Made by a program: the position numbers and the translations under genes. DNA of 64,000 nucleotides, taken from assembly GCA_024742665.1 (NCBI GenBank), contig JANSYA010000011.1:1-64000 (forward strand). Direction: 5' to 3'. Shown here piece after piece: positions 16,630-25,590 of this stretch. Source of the stretch: a bacterium. GTDB taxonomy: Bacteria; Spirochaetota; Leptospiria; Leptospirales; Leptonemataceae. Within the stretch, counting starts at the first letter, position 1. Each line of letters opens with the position of its first letter. Below the pieces are notes generated by a model. The model ran no database searches and had not been told where the DNA came from. It saw nothing but the letters and a program-made list of their open reading frames with translations.

Positions 16630-16657
16630 AAAAGACTGACAGATTCCCGAATCAGTC
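16630..16657 (-). terminator. Weak intrinsic terminator after the AraC regulator
   Basis: On the minus strand GACTGA and TCAGTC pair around a 12-nt loop and are followed by TTTT. The stem starts inside the stop codon region of the 16652-17797 gene. The stem is only six pairs (extended slightly by CTGAC/GTCAG slippage) and the T-run is short, so termination may be partial. Confidence 0.35.
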
Positions 16658-17797
16658 AGGATTTTGTGCGCCGGGGCTCCGTGCAGGATGCAAAGGATGC
16701 AAAGGATGCAAAGGATGCGAAAGATCGGCCGCTTGCCGGCGGAACTCGGTGGGCGTCCGGCGAGTCTCGTCTTTGAAGGCTTTGTTGAATCCCGCCAGCG
16801 AGCGATAGCCCAGATCCATGGCCAGACGCAGCACCGGCAGTTCCGGTTCCGCCAGCAGGCGTCGCTGCGCCTCTGCAACCCGGTACTGATTCAGGAATGC
16901 GTTGAAGTTGCGATAGCCCAGCACCCCGTTGATCGCACGGCGCACTTTATAATCGCGCTCTTCTAAGCGCGACGCCAGTTGCGTAACAGTCAAACCTTCG
17001 GTTGCGTAGTAATCTTCGTTTTGAAACAGCTCTTCGATCCGACCGGCCAGGCGTTGTAAGCCGGGAGCTGCGAGTTCGGCGCGCTCCGGACTGTCGCCCG
17101 CGGACGCAGCCTGGATTGGCGACGGCGCGCCGTTCCGGGCCATCCACACGTGGAGACTGATCGCAGCGCTGAGCGCCAGTGCGACCGTCAGCCAGCTGCC
17201 CAGCTGAGCGAGCACCGGACCGCGCAAGAGTAAGATACTGGCGGCGCCGACACCGATCGCCCCGGCGCCCCAGATGATTACCAGCCGGCGCAGGGCCCGG
17301 CGCTCTTCGGCCAGCTCATCCGCCAGGCGATGCCCCGAGACAACGACCGCGGCGATCGTAAAGCCCAGCGAAATCAGCGCGGGAATCAGAGCGCGCCAGA
17401 TAAACTCTTCTTCGGGACTGATAGGCAAATAGATCGGCCGACGCGGAGCGGCCCAGGCGAGTGTAATCGCGATTTTACCGGCCAGCAGCAGCCAGTGCCG
17501 CCAGTTCGGTCGAAAGTCTGGATCGCCCTGAATCAGAGCGAAAAACCAGAGCCAGTAGGTCAGGCCGATCTGTAAAACGGCCACGGGCAGCAATATGTAC
17601 GGGGGCGCGCTCTCCCCGGCGAGATCCGGGAGATCAGACAGCAGGGGAAACAAAACGAAGGCGGCTCCGCCCAGTCCCATAAAGAGCACGCTGATGCGCT
17701 CCCAGCCGCGCATGCGCAGGGTAAAGAGCATGGTAACCAGCAGCAGATGCGAAACGGCGACGATGCGCCCGATTTCCGATGCGATGGCCCAGCTCAT
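16652..17797 (-). CDS. Membrane-bound AraC-family regulator
   Basis: 381 residues. The first 225 form six or seven hydrophobic segments, a membrane sensor. The last 115 are an AraC-type double helix-turn-helix: TVTQLASRLEERDYKVRRAING for the first HTH region, then RLAMDLGYRSLAGFNKAFKDETRRTPTEFRRQ, the conserved second HTH signature. This layout is common in Leptospira and Bacteroidetes and suggests a membrane-linked response to a surface or lipid signal. The C-terminus carries an HPLHPLHPLHP run encoded by 9-bp repeats. The DUF1554 operon lies directly downstream and may be a target. Confidence 0.8.
   Translation of the reverse strand: MSWAIASEIGRIVAVSHLLLVTMLFTLRMRGWERISVLFMGLGGAAFVLFPLLSDLPDLAGESAPPYILLPVAVLQIGLTYWLWFFALIQGDPDFRPNWRHWLLLAGKIAITLAWAAPRRPIYLPISPEEEFIWRALIPALISLGFTIAAVVVSGHRLADELAEERRALRRLVIIWGAGAIGVGAASILLLRGPVLAQLGSWLTVALALSAAISLHVWMARNGAPSPIQAASAGDSPERAELAAPGLQRLAGRIEELFQNEDYYATEGLTVTQLASRLEERDYKVRRAINGVLGYRNFNAFLNQYRVAEAQRRLLAEPELPVLRLAMDLGYRSLAGFNKAFKDETRRTPTEFRRQAADLSHPLHPLHPLHPARSPGAQNPD
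16686..16720. repeat. 9-bp tandem repeat (GGATGCAAA)n in the AraC gene
   Basis: Three exact copies of GGATGCAAA at 16686-16712 are followed by a fourth altered copy (GGATGCGAAA). The period is a multiple of three, so copy changes would lengthen or shorten the HPL tract in the regulator's tail without a frameshift. Confidence 0.8.
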
Positions 17798-17880
17798 GCG
17801 CGGTCAGGAGAGCGCGGGCCGGCGATGATGTCAACAGGAGCCGCAGGGCGCGGCCGATCCTGTACGAATACCGCCCCGCT

Positions 17881-20058
17881 TCACGCGCCGGCGGCGCCGC
17901 TCTTTTCGAGGCTCTTCAGCTCGCGAGCGCGGCGAATCATGATTTCGCGCATGCTGAAGTGAAAGATCGGCGCCGACTCGACGATCTTACGAATTTCGCC
18001 CCGCGCGATTTTGATTACGATGCTGTCTTCGAGCGATTTCACCGTCGCGTTGCGCACGGTATCGGCCAGGGAGCCGTACTCGCCGAACATATCGCCGCCG
18101 CGCAATACTTTGACTTCGATGCCGTTACGCGTCACGGCGAATTCGCCCGAGAGAATAATATAAAAGTCCGCGTCCTTTTTGCCCTGCTCGACCAGGGTTT
18201 CGCCTTCGGCCACGCGCAGGCGCACACAGTTCTTCGCAATGCGATCATTGACGTTGTCGGCGAAATCCGCGAAAGGCCAGAAGCGTTCAATCTCGGAGCG
18301 CACCTGCCACAGATGGCGCATCTCTTCGACGCGATCTTCGGACACTAAAAATTCATAAAACAGTTTCTCGTCGATGGCGCACAGAGCGACCGGAGTTTCC
18401 GCGACGATCGAAGCCGAGCGTTCTTTATTTTCATCGAGCACGGCCATTTCGCCGACGAAATCGCCGGCTTCTTTGCGGGCCTTATTGCTCAGGGTCTTGC
18501 CGTCGTGCACCATCACGCTGCACGACCCGCCGAGAATAATATAAATCAAACCCTTCGATGTTTCGCCCTGCTTGAAGATCACGTCGCCGGCGTTAAAAGT
18601 TTGAATCTGGAAACTGTTCATCAGGGCCGTGCCCCAGCCGTGGGAGATATTCCGAAAGGCGTCCCCCAGAATATGCATCGTGCGAATTAAGTACGAATCG
18701 TGGCTGCCCTGAATGATCGCATAGCGCTTCCCCGCGATAGCGTGCGAAAAGGTCGCGTCGAATTCGGGAGGTAAGTGTTCCAGGTGCATAAAGACGATTC
18801 GATCCGACTGGGAACCAACCGCGTCGCGCGGATCGCCGTGCAAAATGCCCTGCCCGCCGTCGGCGAAGAGGATGTCGTGGCGCTCGGTGTACAATTTGCG
18901 CAGGGCGTCGAATTTTTCGCGCCGCACGACGCCCTTCTCGACCATGCCTTCGATATCCGCGAAGGATTTATTATCGCCGATGAACACCACGCTGCGGGAC
19001 ATCATGCCGTCTTTCATGCGAAAGGTCGCGCCGATCGTCGGAATCGAATGCACGGTATAGTGCGGTTCGATCGAAAGTCCGTAGAATTCGGTCGTTTCGT
19101 ACGGCTTGACTTCGACGAATTCGAACATCTCGCTCAAATATTCGATGGGCATCAGCGTCTGCAACGACAGCTTCATCATCGCCATCCAGAAGATTTCTTT
19201 CGTGGCGAGCAGCTGGACTTTATTCGAAAGGCGCAGCAGCGGATAGATATTGCAGTGGTCGTCGTGGATATGCGTCAAATAGATCGAACGAATCTCCGTG
19301 CTGGAAACGCCGCGCGCGTTCAGGGCCTGCTCTAAGTACGGCGGGCAGTCGATCAGCATGTGCTCGGAATTATAGTGTAATAAAAGCGACGAACACGGCT
19401 TGTCGGCGATGAATCCCGAAGCGCCGCCCAGCACGGTCACGCCCAGGTGCATGGGCATGGTCGTTACGAAATCGTGGCGCAGATCGTACGGCGGCGGCTG
19501 TGGTTCGTCGAAGGCGATGTCGATCTTTTCGCCGCTCACCCGGTAGCGATCTTTGCCCGTGTGTTCGATGCGCACGCCGTCCGGCAGCGCCGCCACGCCT
19601 TCTTTGAACGGAACGAATTCGACGAAGTCGTCGATCGTATATTCCTGGCCGTCGGTATTCTTAACTGACAGCGCCCGCGACTCGCGATACAGCTCGTCGA
19701 ACCAGTGCGAATCGCCCAGCTCCGCGTACTCTTTGCGAGTCGGGCCGAGCAGGGTCAGACGCAGGAGCTTGCGGTTCGCCTTCAAGTGTCGGGGCGTGCC
19801 GACGATCGTCAGCTTCTTACCGAACTTGAAGAAATTGCCTTCGACGAATAAATACGAATACAGCGGGAACTCGGTGCAGTTCTGGAGCACGTCGAAGCGA
19901 TACGGCGTATCCGGCAGCACGATCACGTCGGGGCTCGGCAGGCCCTTCAGCATCAAATGCTTGATCACCTCCGGCGGACAGCCGAAGAGGATATTGCGAC
20001 TCTCCGTCTCTCCCGAATTCCAAACGCTCACGCCCGGAGCGACACTAACTACACCCAT
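17881..20058 (-). CDS. MBL-fold hydrolase with two cyclic-nucleotide-binding domains
   Basis: 725 residues. After an N-terminal region with IVLPDTPYRFD comes a metallo-beta-lactamase fold with the metal box HIHDDH near residue 262, GDNKSF, and downstream conserved histidines. Then two cNMP-binding domains follow: about 485-570 (FNAGDVIFKQGETSKGLIYI, GDFVGEMAVLD) and 610-700 (VAEGETLVEQGKKDADFYII, GGDMFGEYGSL). The protein probably hydrolyses a small substrate under cAMP/cGMP control; the substrate is unknown. The longer frame starts with TTG at 20097. ATG 20058 is preferred. Confidence 0.8.
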   Translation of the reverse strand: MGVVSVAPGVSVWNSGETESRNILFGCPPEVIKHLMLKGLPSPDVIVLPDTPYRFDVLQNCTEFPLYSYLFVEGNFFKFGKKLTIVGTPRHLKANRKLLRLTLLGPTRKEYAELGDSHWFDELYRESRALSVKNTDGQEYTIDDFVEFVPFKEGVAALPDGVRIEHTGKDRYRVSGEKIDIAFDEPQPPPYDLRHDFVTTMPMHLGVTVLGGASGFIADKPCSSLLLHYNSEHMLIDCPPYLEQALNARGVSSTEIRSIYLTHIHDDHCNIYPLLRLSNKVQLLATKEIFWMAMMKLSLQTLMPIEYLSEMFEFVEVKPYETTEFYGLSIEPHYTVHSIPTIGATFRMKDGMMSRSVVFIGDNKSFADIEGMVEKGVVRREKFDALRKLYTERHDILFADGGQGILHGDPRDAVGSQSDRIVFMHLEHLPPEFDATFSHAIAGKRYAIIQGSHDSYLIRTMHILGDAFRNISHGWGTALMNSFQIQTFNAGDVIFKQGETSKGLIYIILGGSCSVMVHDGKTLSNKARKEAGDFVGEMAVLDENKERSASIVAETPVALCAIDEKLFYEFLVSEDRVEEMRHLWQVRSEIERFWPFADFADNVNDRIAKNCVRLRVAEGETLVEQGKKDADFYIILSGEFAVTRNGIEVKVLRGGDMFGEYGSLADTVRNATVKSLEDSIVIKIARGEIRKIVESAPIFHFSMREIMIRRARELKSLEKSGAAGA

Positions 20059-20272
20059 ACAACTATAGAAATCGGCTTGTTGCGAAGCCTTCCGCAAGCA
20101 ATTTTCGGCGCTCGTCGACGCCCCGGCAACTCAGGCGGGTAAGACTTCCAGAATGCAAGGCGCATCCGCCGCGCCTTCGCGACGGTTTCGCAAGCACCCG
20201 GGTCGTGCGCGCTTGCAACCCGGCCGCAATATTTTGCTTCGAAACCCGGCGAGCGCGATGCACCCGGAGAGT

Positions 20273-20926
20273 ATGAATATTTTACGCGAAAATTTCAAGC
20301 ACATCGCCTTTTTGGCGGCGGCCGTGTGGGGCAGCCTGGGTCTCCTGGCTCTTCGCATCGACTGGAGCGGCAACGCGAGCTTTGTCTTTCTCGCCTGGAA
20401 TTTATTTCTGGCGCTGATCCCCCTGGCGCTCGCGATGCTGGCCGCGCTGCTGCATCGCTCCGACCGCCTGGCATTTTTATTCTGGCCGATATTATGCGTG
20501 TGGCTCGCGTTCTTTCCCAACGCTCCTTATATCATCACGGACTTATTGCATCTGAAAGCCCGCCCGGGCGTTCCACTCTGGTTCGACGCTTTATTATTGT
20601 TCAGCTTCGCCTTTAACGGGCTGTGGCTCGGGCTCATTTCTCTGCGCATCAATCATTCGATCCTGCGCGAACGCTTCGGCGCGATCATCGGCTGGATCTT
20701 CGCCAGCGTATCGATTCTACTCGGCGGCGTGGGCGTCTACATTGGAAGATTCTTGCGATTCAACAGCTGGGACCTGCCCTGGCACGCGGAACGGATCATA
20801 CGCATGACCTTCGAGGCCCTGACGAATCCCGCGCAGCATCCTGAAACAGCCGGCGTGATTTTAATTCTGTCGGCCTTTTCGATGTTCGCGTATTTGTTAA
20901 TCGTCTCGGTGCCGCAGGAAAATTAA
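20273..20926 (+). CDS. DUF1361 membrane protein
   Basis: About 217 residues with six or so hydrophobic segments. FFPNAPYIITDLLHL, FNGLWLGLISL and FLRFNSWDL match the DUF1361 signature. Function is unknown; members are integral inner-membrane proteins. The frame is open from 20153, but the earlier part is arginine-rich and unlike the family. ATG 20273 has GGAGA just upstream; ATG 20258 is an alternative. The gene is divergent from the MBL/cNMP gene. Confidence 0.75.
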   Translation: MNILRENFKHIAFLAAAVWGSLGLLALRIDWSGNASFVFLAWNLFLALIPLALAMLAALLHRSDRLAFLFWPILCVWLAFFPNAPYIITDLLHLKARPGVPLWFDALLLFSFAFNGLWLGLISLRINHSILRERFGAIIGWIFASVSILLGGVGVYIGRFLRFNSWDLPWHAERIIRMTFEALTNPAQHPETAGVILILSAFSMFAYLLIVSVPQEN

Positions 20927-21032
20927 GGGCGGCCCGCAGTCCGCGATGGACTGATCTGGCTACGGCTCTTCGGAGAAGCGGTATGTCGTTTTGCAATGCA
21001 TGCCGGCGTCGGCCCGGACGCCGGCGAATCCG

Positions 21033-21572
21033 CTATACCTCATCGCTATCTTTGTCGCCGTCGACATCGCCACCGGCCGCTTCGCCGCCGTACTCATCTT
21101 CGTCTTCGTCAACCCAGTCCAGGTCTTCCAGTTTCACGTTCGCAAAATCGACGTGTTCGAAGTCGACGTGCTCCAGGTCCGGGTCCGCCGGATCCATGTC
21201 CAGATTCAGCTTTGCGATTTCCAGCTCGGGGTCCGCGGCGAGCGCGGCCTTCGCACAGTCCGTATAGAAACGATGAATCACCCGCAGCTGATCGCGAACG
21301 TAAATTTCTTCGGGCTCGAAAGGGCTCTCGCGATTGCGATGCATGGTATGAATTTGCAGGCAGCCCTGTGTAATAATCAAACTCAGCGAATACGAATGGC
21401 CGGCGATCTTCGGGCTATCGAAGCTCACGAAGTTGTCCGCGCTCAACAGAGAGGCGGCCAATCTTTGATCAAATTCCTGGGGCAGCCAACCCGCAGGCGG
21501 TTGCGCCCGAAAATTCAAAATAAATTCCCGGAGCTTCGCTTCCGGACCTTTGATTACCAGGTATCCGTCCAT
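21033..21572 (-). CDS. Hypothetical protein with strongly acidic tail
   Basis: 179 residues. The first 130 form a globular alpha/beta domain starting MDGYLVIKGPEAKLREF. The last 50 are almost all Asp/Glu, with an internal repeat EHVDFEHVDF and a DEDEDEY stretch. Acidic tails can bind metal or mimic nucleic acid, but nothing here decides. No family recognised. It lies 65 bases downstream of the hybrid kinase stop on the same strand when read from the minus side. Confidence 0.55.
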   Translation of the reverse strand: MDGYLVIKGPEAKLREFILNFRAQPPAGWLPQEFDQRLAASLLSADNFVSFDSPKIAGHSYSLSLIITQGCLQIHTMHRNRESPFEPEEIYVRDQLRVIHRFYTDCAKAALAADPELEIAKLNLDMDPADPDLEHVDFEHVDFANVKLEDLDWVDEDEDEYGGEAAGGDVDGDKDSDEV

Positions 21573-21637
21573 AGTCTTCCTCTCATCGGCGACGCCGCGT
21601 GAACTCTCCGTCGCCTGAAGCAGCAGTCAATACGCGC

Positions 21638-24316
21638 TCAGGCTTTCAGCAGCAGTTCCTCGATCGCCGCGAGTAAATCTTTGCGCGAAATCGGCTTTTG
21701 CAAATAGCCGTCGAAGCCGAAGTCGCGAATGGCGCCCACTTCCCGTTCGGTGGCGTAAGCGGTCAGAGCCACGATCAATGTGGTCCGGCCGCGCGAAGAC
21801 GTATGCCGTTCAGGGTCCGCGGCGATCATACCCCGCAGAGCCCGCGTCGTTTCGAAGCCGTCCATGCCCGGCATTTGAATATCCATCAGCACCAGATCGT
21901 AGCGATCACGCTCGAAGCATTCGATCGCCGCCGGACCGCCGTCCGCCAGATCGATTCGATGCGGGCCTTTACGAAAATAGTGGCGCAGCAGTTCCCGATT
22001 GTCTTCGGAATCGTCGACGCCCAGAATGCGCGCGCCGATCGTTTCTTCTGGCGAGTTTTGCGCCAGGTTCTGCGGCCTCACCGGGGCTGCGGCGTTTCCC
22101 GATCCTCGTCCATCAGACTCGCGGCCAGAGCCAGGGTCAGAGTCCGGAGCGGAAGCCGCCTGCGAAGCGGCATCGGCATTCGCATCGTCCATCGGCGGCG
22201 CCACCCGCACGCAGGGCAGCGCCAGGCGAAATTCACTGCCCTCTCCCTCCGTGCTCGTCGCCGTTAGTTCGCCGCCCATCAGCTCGGCCAGCCGATGCGA
22301 TATAGCCAGCCCCAGTCCGCTGCCGCCCGCCCGGCGCGCATAGGTCACGTCGGACTGAAAGAAACGCTCGAAAATGCGCGCAAGCTCCGTCGGACTCATC
22401 CCGACTCCGGTATCCCGGACGCTGATCATCAGAGTTTCCGTTTTCGCTTCGGGCCGCTCGGACTCTGCAACCACCCGGGTCGCCACTCGCACCGATCCGC
22501 TCGTCGTAAATTTCAAAGCGTTCGAAAGTAGATTCATCAAAATCTGCGAAAGGCGACCGGCGTCTCCGCGAATCCAGCGGGGAGTCTGCGCGTCGCGCTC
22601 AAAGACCAGGTCGACCGCGCTGCGTTTGATCGGATCTCCGGATCTTCTGCCGTACTCGCCGCTCGCCGCCTCCCGCGAAGCGGCGCTGTGAATCCGCTCC
22701 AGGTCGTCGAGCAGAGCATGCAGATCGAAGTTCTCGTTTTGAATCGGGAGTGCGCCGGAATCCACGCGCGATATATCGAGCACGTCGTTTAGCAGGCGCT
22801 GCAAATTGCGGCCGGCGCGCTGGAAGGTATGAATGTATTCGGTTTGCGTTTCGTCGAGGGTGGTTTCTTCTAATAAGTCGGCCATGCCGAGAATCGCATT
22901 CATCGGCGTGCGAATCTCGTGGGACATATTCGCCAGGAAATCTTCGCGGGCGCGAGTCGCCGTTTCGGCCCGCTCCTGGGCGACGCCGCGCAGCTCGACT
23001 TCCGCCTGGAGTTCGCGCGTGCGTTCCTGAACGCGCGAAGCCAGCTCATCGCGATGCGTTTGATCCGACAGGCGAATGCGATCCGCGAGAGCCAGCGACA
23101 AAAGCAAGACCTGGGCCAGACTGGTAATATCCACGCTCAGGCGAATGAAAAGATCGAAAGGCAGATACCCAAAGCTCGCCAGCACCAGGGCGCCGATATT
23201 GACCGGGGCCATGGCGAAGGCGATGATGAACCACAGCGCGGGACGGTACCCCCGTCGCCACACGTAAATCGGAACCGGAGCGCTGAGTAAAATTACAATC
23301 AGAGCTTTGATGGCGATAACGCGATTGGTCGTGAATGGATCGATAAATGCGAAGGCGATCGTGAGCAGACAGGTCCAGGCCAACAGGCTGCCGAGACGAT
23401 GCACGCGCCGACTGTACGCCCGCACGTTTAAGAACACCAGCATCCAGCGCAGAATAAAAAACGTGCTCAGCTCGGCGAAAATCAAAGTGATCAGCAGATA
23501 GTTTTCACGGAACACATCCGGAAAAAACGGCACCGGCAAACCATGAAAGAGCAGCCGATAGCCGGTCAATACGACCAGAAACAGAAAGTACAATAGATAG
23601 TTCGCGTCACCCAGCTGAAAGTACAGGATCAGATTGTATACGGCGAGAGATAGAATCGAAAGGATGATACCGCCGATCAGATAATTCAGAAAGCTCTGGT
23701 CGCGATAAAAATCCAGCACCGGATCCAGGGACGCGGAAAAACGAAGCGGGGAGCGACTGTCGACCCGCAGGTACAGCCAGTGCTCGGTTTGCGGCTCCGC
23801 TTTGAAATGAAAGATCGGCCAGGTCTGGGCCGTTCCACTCTGCAGCCCCAATCGCGCGGCGAAACGCGCCGGCTCGTCCCCTCGCCGGGTGTAGACGTCG
23901 ACGTACTCCAGAAAAGTATTGTGCAAAGCCAGCACGAGATCCCGGCCGTCGCCATCGCCGCTGAATGCGGCCGCCTGATCATCGCCCTTCACACACAGAA
24001 CGAACCAGTGCGCCTTTTCCCGAAAACCGAAGCTGGCCGATTCATGGGGCAGCTCCAGCAGCTCGATCGCCGGGATGCCGGCGATGATCGCCAGCGCCGC
24101 TTCGTTTTCCAGCGGGCCGCGAGACGGCGGCCGCGAGCTTACAGAGCTACCAACAGGCTCTTCGAAATATCGCAGATAGGAATAGATCGTCGCAGCGGAA
24201 CCCAACTGCGAGGCGTCGACGCATTGCGGGGACCGCGCATCCAGAACGTTCGGAAGACAGAATACCGCGGCAATCCCGAGGACCACGGCGGCACGGCTCA
24301 GGTCACAGCCGGACAT
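21638..24316 (-). CDS. Hybrid histidine kinase with 7TMR-DISM input
   Basis: 892 residues from ATG 24316, which has GGGAGG nine bases upstream; the frame is open to 24442. A signal peptide is followed by a 7TMR-DISMED2-like periplasmic beta domain (to about 215), seven membrane helices (about 215-410), a coiled coil, HisKA (FLANMSHEIRTPMNAILG, His near 467), HATPase (LLSNALKF, DTGVGMS, GSGLGLAIS) and a C-terminal receiver (LMDIQMPGMDG, Asp near 809). These sensors read an extracytoplasmic ligand and phosphorylate their own receiver. No separate partner lies next to it. A 58-bp nested inverted repeat lies just upstream. Confidence 0.9.
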   Translation of the reverse strand: MSGCDLSRAAVVLGIAAVFCLPNVLDARSPQCVDASQLGSAATIYSYLRYFEEPVGSSVSSRPPSRGPLENEAALAIIAGIPAIELLELPHESASFGFREKAHWFVLCVKGDDQAAAFSGDGDGRDLVLALHNTFLEYVDVYTRRGDEPARFAARLGLQSGTAQTWPIFHFKAEPQTEHWLYLRVDSRSPLRFSASLDPVLDFYRDQSFLNYLIGGIILSILSLAVYNLILYFQLGDANYLLYFLFLVVLTGYRLLFHGLPVPFFPDVFRENYLLITLIFAELSTFFILRWMLVFLNVRAYSRRVHRLGSLLAWTCLLTIAFAFIDPFTTNRVIAIKALIVILLSAPVPIYVWRRGYRPALWFIIAFAMAPVNIGALVLASFGYLPFDLFIRLSVDITSLAQVLLLSLALADRIRLSDQTHRDELASRVQERTRELQAEVELRGVAQERAETATRAREDFLANMSHEIRTPMNAILGMADLLEETTLDETQTEYIHTFQRAGRNLQRLLNDVLDISRVDSGALPIQNENFDLHALLDDLERIHSAASREAASGEYGRRSGDPIKRSAVDLVFERDAQTPRWIRGDAGRLSQILMNLLSNALKFTTSGSVRVATRVVAESERPEAKTETLMISVRDTGVGMSPTELARIFERFFQSDVTYARRAGGSGLGLAISHRLAELMGGELTATSTEGEGSEFRLALPCVRVAPPMDDANADAASQAASAPDSDPGSGRESDGRGSGNAAAPVRPQNLAQNSPEETIGARILGVDDSEDNRELLRHYFRKGPHRIDLADGGPAAIECFERDRYDLVLMDIQMPGMDGFETTRALRGMIAADPERHTSSRGRTTLIVALTAYATEREVGAIRDFGFDGYLQKPISRKDLLAAIEELLLKA

Positions 24317-24339
24317 TCCACAGCCTCCCGGGCCCCGGC

Positions 24340-24397
24340 GGGGTGTCAACAGATCTGACGATCGCCCGGATTCTACTGTCAGGATTTTTGACACCCC
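24340..24397. promoter_or_regulatory. 58-bp nested dyad between divergent genes
   Basis: GGGGTGTCAA (24340-24349) pairs with TTGACACCCC (24388-24397), and inside it CTGAC (24355-24359) pairs with GTCAG (24378-24382) around the same centre. It starts 24 bases before the hybrid-kinase start and ends 140 bases before the sigma-54 promoter at 24537. Its GACAC half-sites resemble the direct repeats at 47242-47280. A role as an activator binding site (UAS) or as an operator for the kinase gene is inferred. Confidence 0.5.
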
Positions 24398-24536
24398 TTC
24401 CGAATCGCCGGTCCGACGGCGCCCGTGCGAAAAAAATTTCAACGAAATGCGCAGGATATCCGCTGAAACCCTCTATTTAAGGCGGAATTCGCCCGGCCCA
24501 TCGCGGAACTAAATTTTCTCCAGGAAATTTCCCAAA

Positions 24537-24552
24537 CGGCACGCCCTTTGCA
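24537..24552 (+). promoter_or_regulatory. Sigma-54 promoter of the 24588 lipoprotein
   Basis: CGGCACGCCCTTTGCA matches the -24/-12 consensus (TGGCACG-N4-TTGCA) in all but the first base, with exact GG-N10-GC spacing. Transcription is expected to start near 24563, 25 bases before the ATG and just ahead of the GGAGG ribosome site. Confidence 0.65.
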
Positions 24553-24587
24553 ATGGGGATCCCCAACACAAACCACGGAGGTGGATC

Positions 24588-25421
24588 ATGAACCAGAACA
24601 TCAAATCACAACGCGTATACAAAGCCGGCCCGGCGTCGCTGCTGGCCGTCACGCTGACAGCGAGCGCGCTCATCGCCTGCGGCGGACCGCAGCGCAAAGA
24701 CGGTCCCAACGTCCAGTCCGGACTGCGGACGGCCGGCAAGGGCCTGGTCCATATCGTGCTCTCCCCGATCCAGATCGCGGCGGGGGCTCTGGAAGGCGTT
24801 TCCTCGCTGCCGTACTTCGCGGCGACGGGTCTGCACCAGATCAACAAGCAGCTCAACGAATCCCAGGCGAAGGTCACCCTGAGCGACACCTATGCTTCGG
24901 CCTACGGTAAGAACTTCGCGCAGGTGGATGCCGACGGCGATACCGGCCAGAGCTTCTCACGCATGCGAAACGCGACCGGGTACTTCCAGAAGATTCTCAA
25001 GCGCAAAGGCGTGCCGAACGCGGATCGCTATCTCCTGACGAGCATCGACACCGCGAAAAGCGACGGACACATCCTGTTCGCAGTCGTCTACCGTCCGCAG
25101 GCCGCGATCACGGTCATTGATAAACATGACGGCCGCACTCGCCGCCAGTACGATGCAAGCGATAGCGCTTACTACGAGCCCTTCGCACGCAATGCCGCGG
25201 GCCGCGAGCTCGACACGGTCGTCGATTACGGGGCCGTGCCGGTAGATCAGATTCGCACGCAAAAGATGCAGGCGATCCTGCTGACCTTCGCCGCCAACAG
25301 CGTGGTGCGCCAGAAACGGGCCCCGGACTACTGGCAAATCGAGCGGCGCTGGCTGAACGGCGAGCACCAATCGATCGTGCAAAATAAAAACGAGGCGATC
25401 CGCGAGCGCATGCAGATCTGA
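24588..25421 (+). CDS. Lipoprotein, unknown function, sigma-54 promoter
   Basis: 277 residues with a signal peptide ending in the lipobox LIAC (Cys about 31), so it is probably lipid-anchored in the envelope. The next part (GLRTAGKGLVHIVLSPIQIAAGALEG) is amphipathic. The remainder is alpha/beta with no known domain. The start is clear: GGAGGTGG just before the ATG. Upstream are a strong sigma-54 promoter and a 58-bp dyad; downstream is a good intrinsic terminator, so it is likely a single-gene transcript under nitrogen-, stress- or surface-linked sigma-54 control. Confidence 0.75.
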   Translation: MNQNIKSQRVYKAGPASLLAVTLTASALIACGGPQRKDGPNVQSGLRTAGKGLVHIVLSPIQIAAGALEGVSSLPYFAATGLHQINKQLNESQAKVTLSDTYASAYGKNFAQVDADGDTGQSFSRMRNATGYFQKILKRKGVPNADRYLLTSIDTAKSDGHILFAVVYRPQAAITVIDKHDGRTRRQYDASDSAYYEPFARNAAGRELDTVVDYGAVPVDQIRTQKMQAILLTFAANSVVRQKRAPDYWQIERRWLNGEHQSIVQNKNEAIRERMQI

Positions 25422-25462
25422 AGCCAGCGGCCTGAGAATCCATAGCGATTGCTCACAGAACC

Positions 25463-25500
25463 GCCAGCGTCCGATTCTCCGGGCGCTGGCGATTTTTTTT
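25463..25500 (+). terminator. Intrinsic terminator after the lipoprotein
   Basis: GCCAGCG (25463-25469) pairs with CGCTGGC (25484-25490), extended by TCCG/CGGG, around a small loop. It is followed by eight T residues (25493-25500). It separates the lipoprotein from the next sigma-54 promoter, which begins only 10 bases later. Confidence 0.8.
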
Positions 25501-25509
25501 GGGCGATTC

Positions 25510-25525
25510 CGGCAAAAAATTTGCA
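25510..25525 (+). promoter_or_regulatory. Sigma-54 promoter of the YCII-ECF pair
   Basis: CGGCAAAAAATTTGCA has GGCA at -24, TTTGCA at -12 and exact GG-N10-GC spacing. The predicted start is near 25536, leaving a leader of about 55 bases. An A-rich spacer is acceptable for sigma-54 sites. No GACAC repeat is seen in the short upstream gap; an activator site would have to lie in the preceding gene. Confidence 0.55.
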
Positions 25526-25590
25526 GACGATGTCGATTTGCGCGTCTCCCGTTCGGTATATCTGCAACTCAAACCAACAGGAGACGCAAT

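Noticed and set aside
16686..16720. Short repeats as a CRISPR array
   Set aside because: The unit is 9 bp without spacers and lies in a coding frame. No CRISPR-like repeat-spacer pattern was seen anywhere in the window.
24388..24393. TTGACA as a sigma-70 -35 element
   Set aside because: No acceptable -10 hexamer lies 16-18 bases downstream on either strand; it is better explained as part of the dyad.
24549..24566. Minus-strand GC-N10-CC pattern (palindrome ATGGGGATCCCCA)
   Set aside because: It has right spacing for a sigma-54 site but no GGCA; the match comes from a BamHI-like palindrome.
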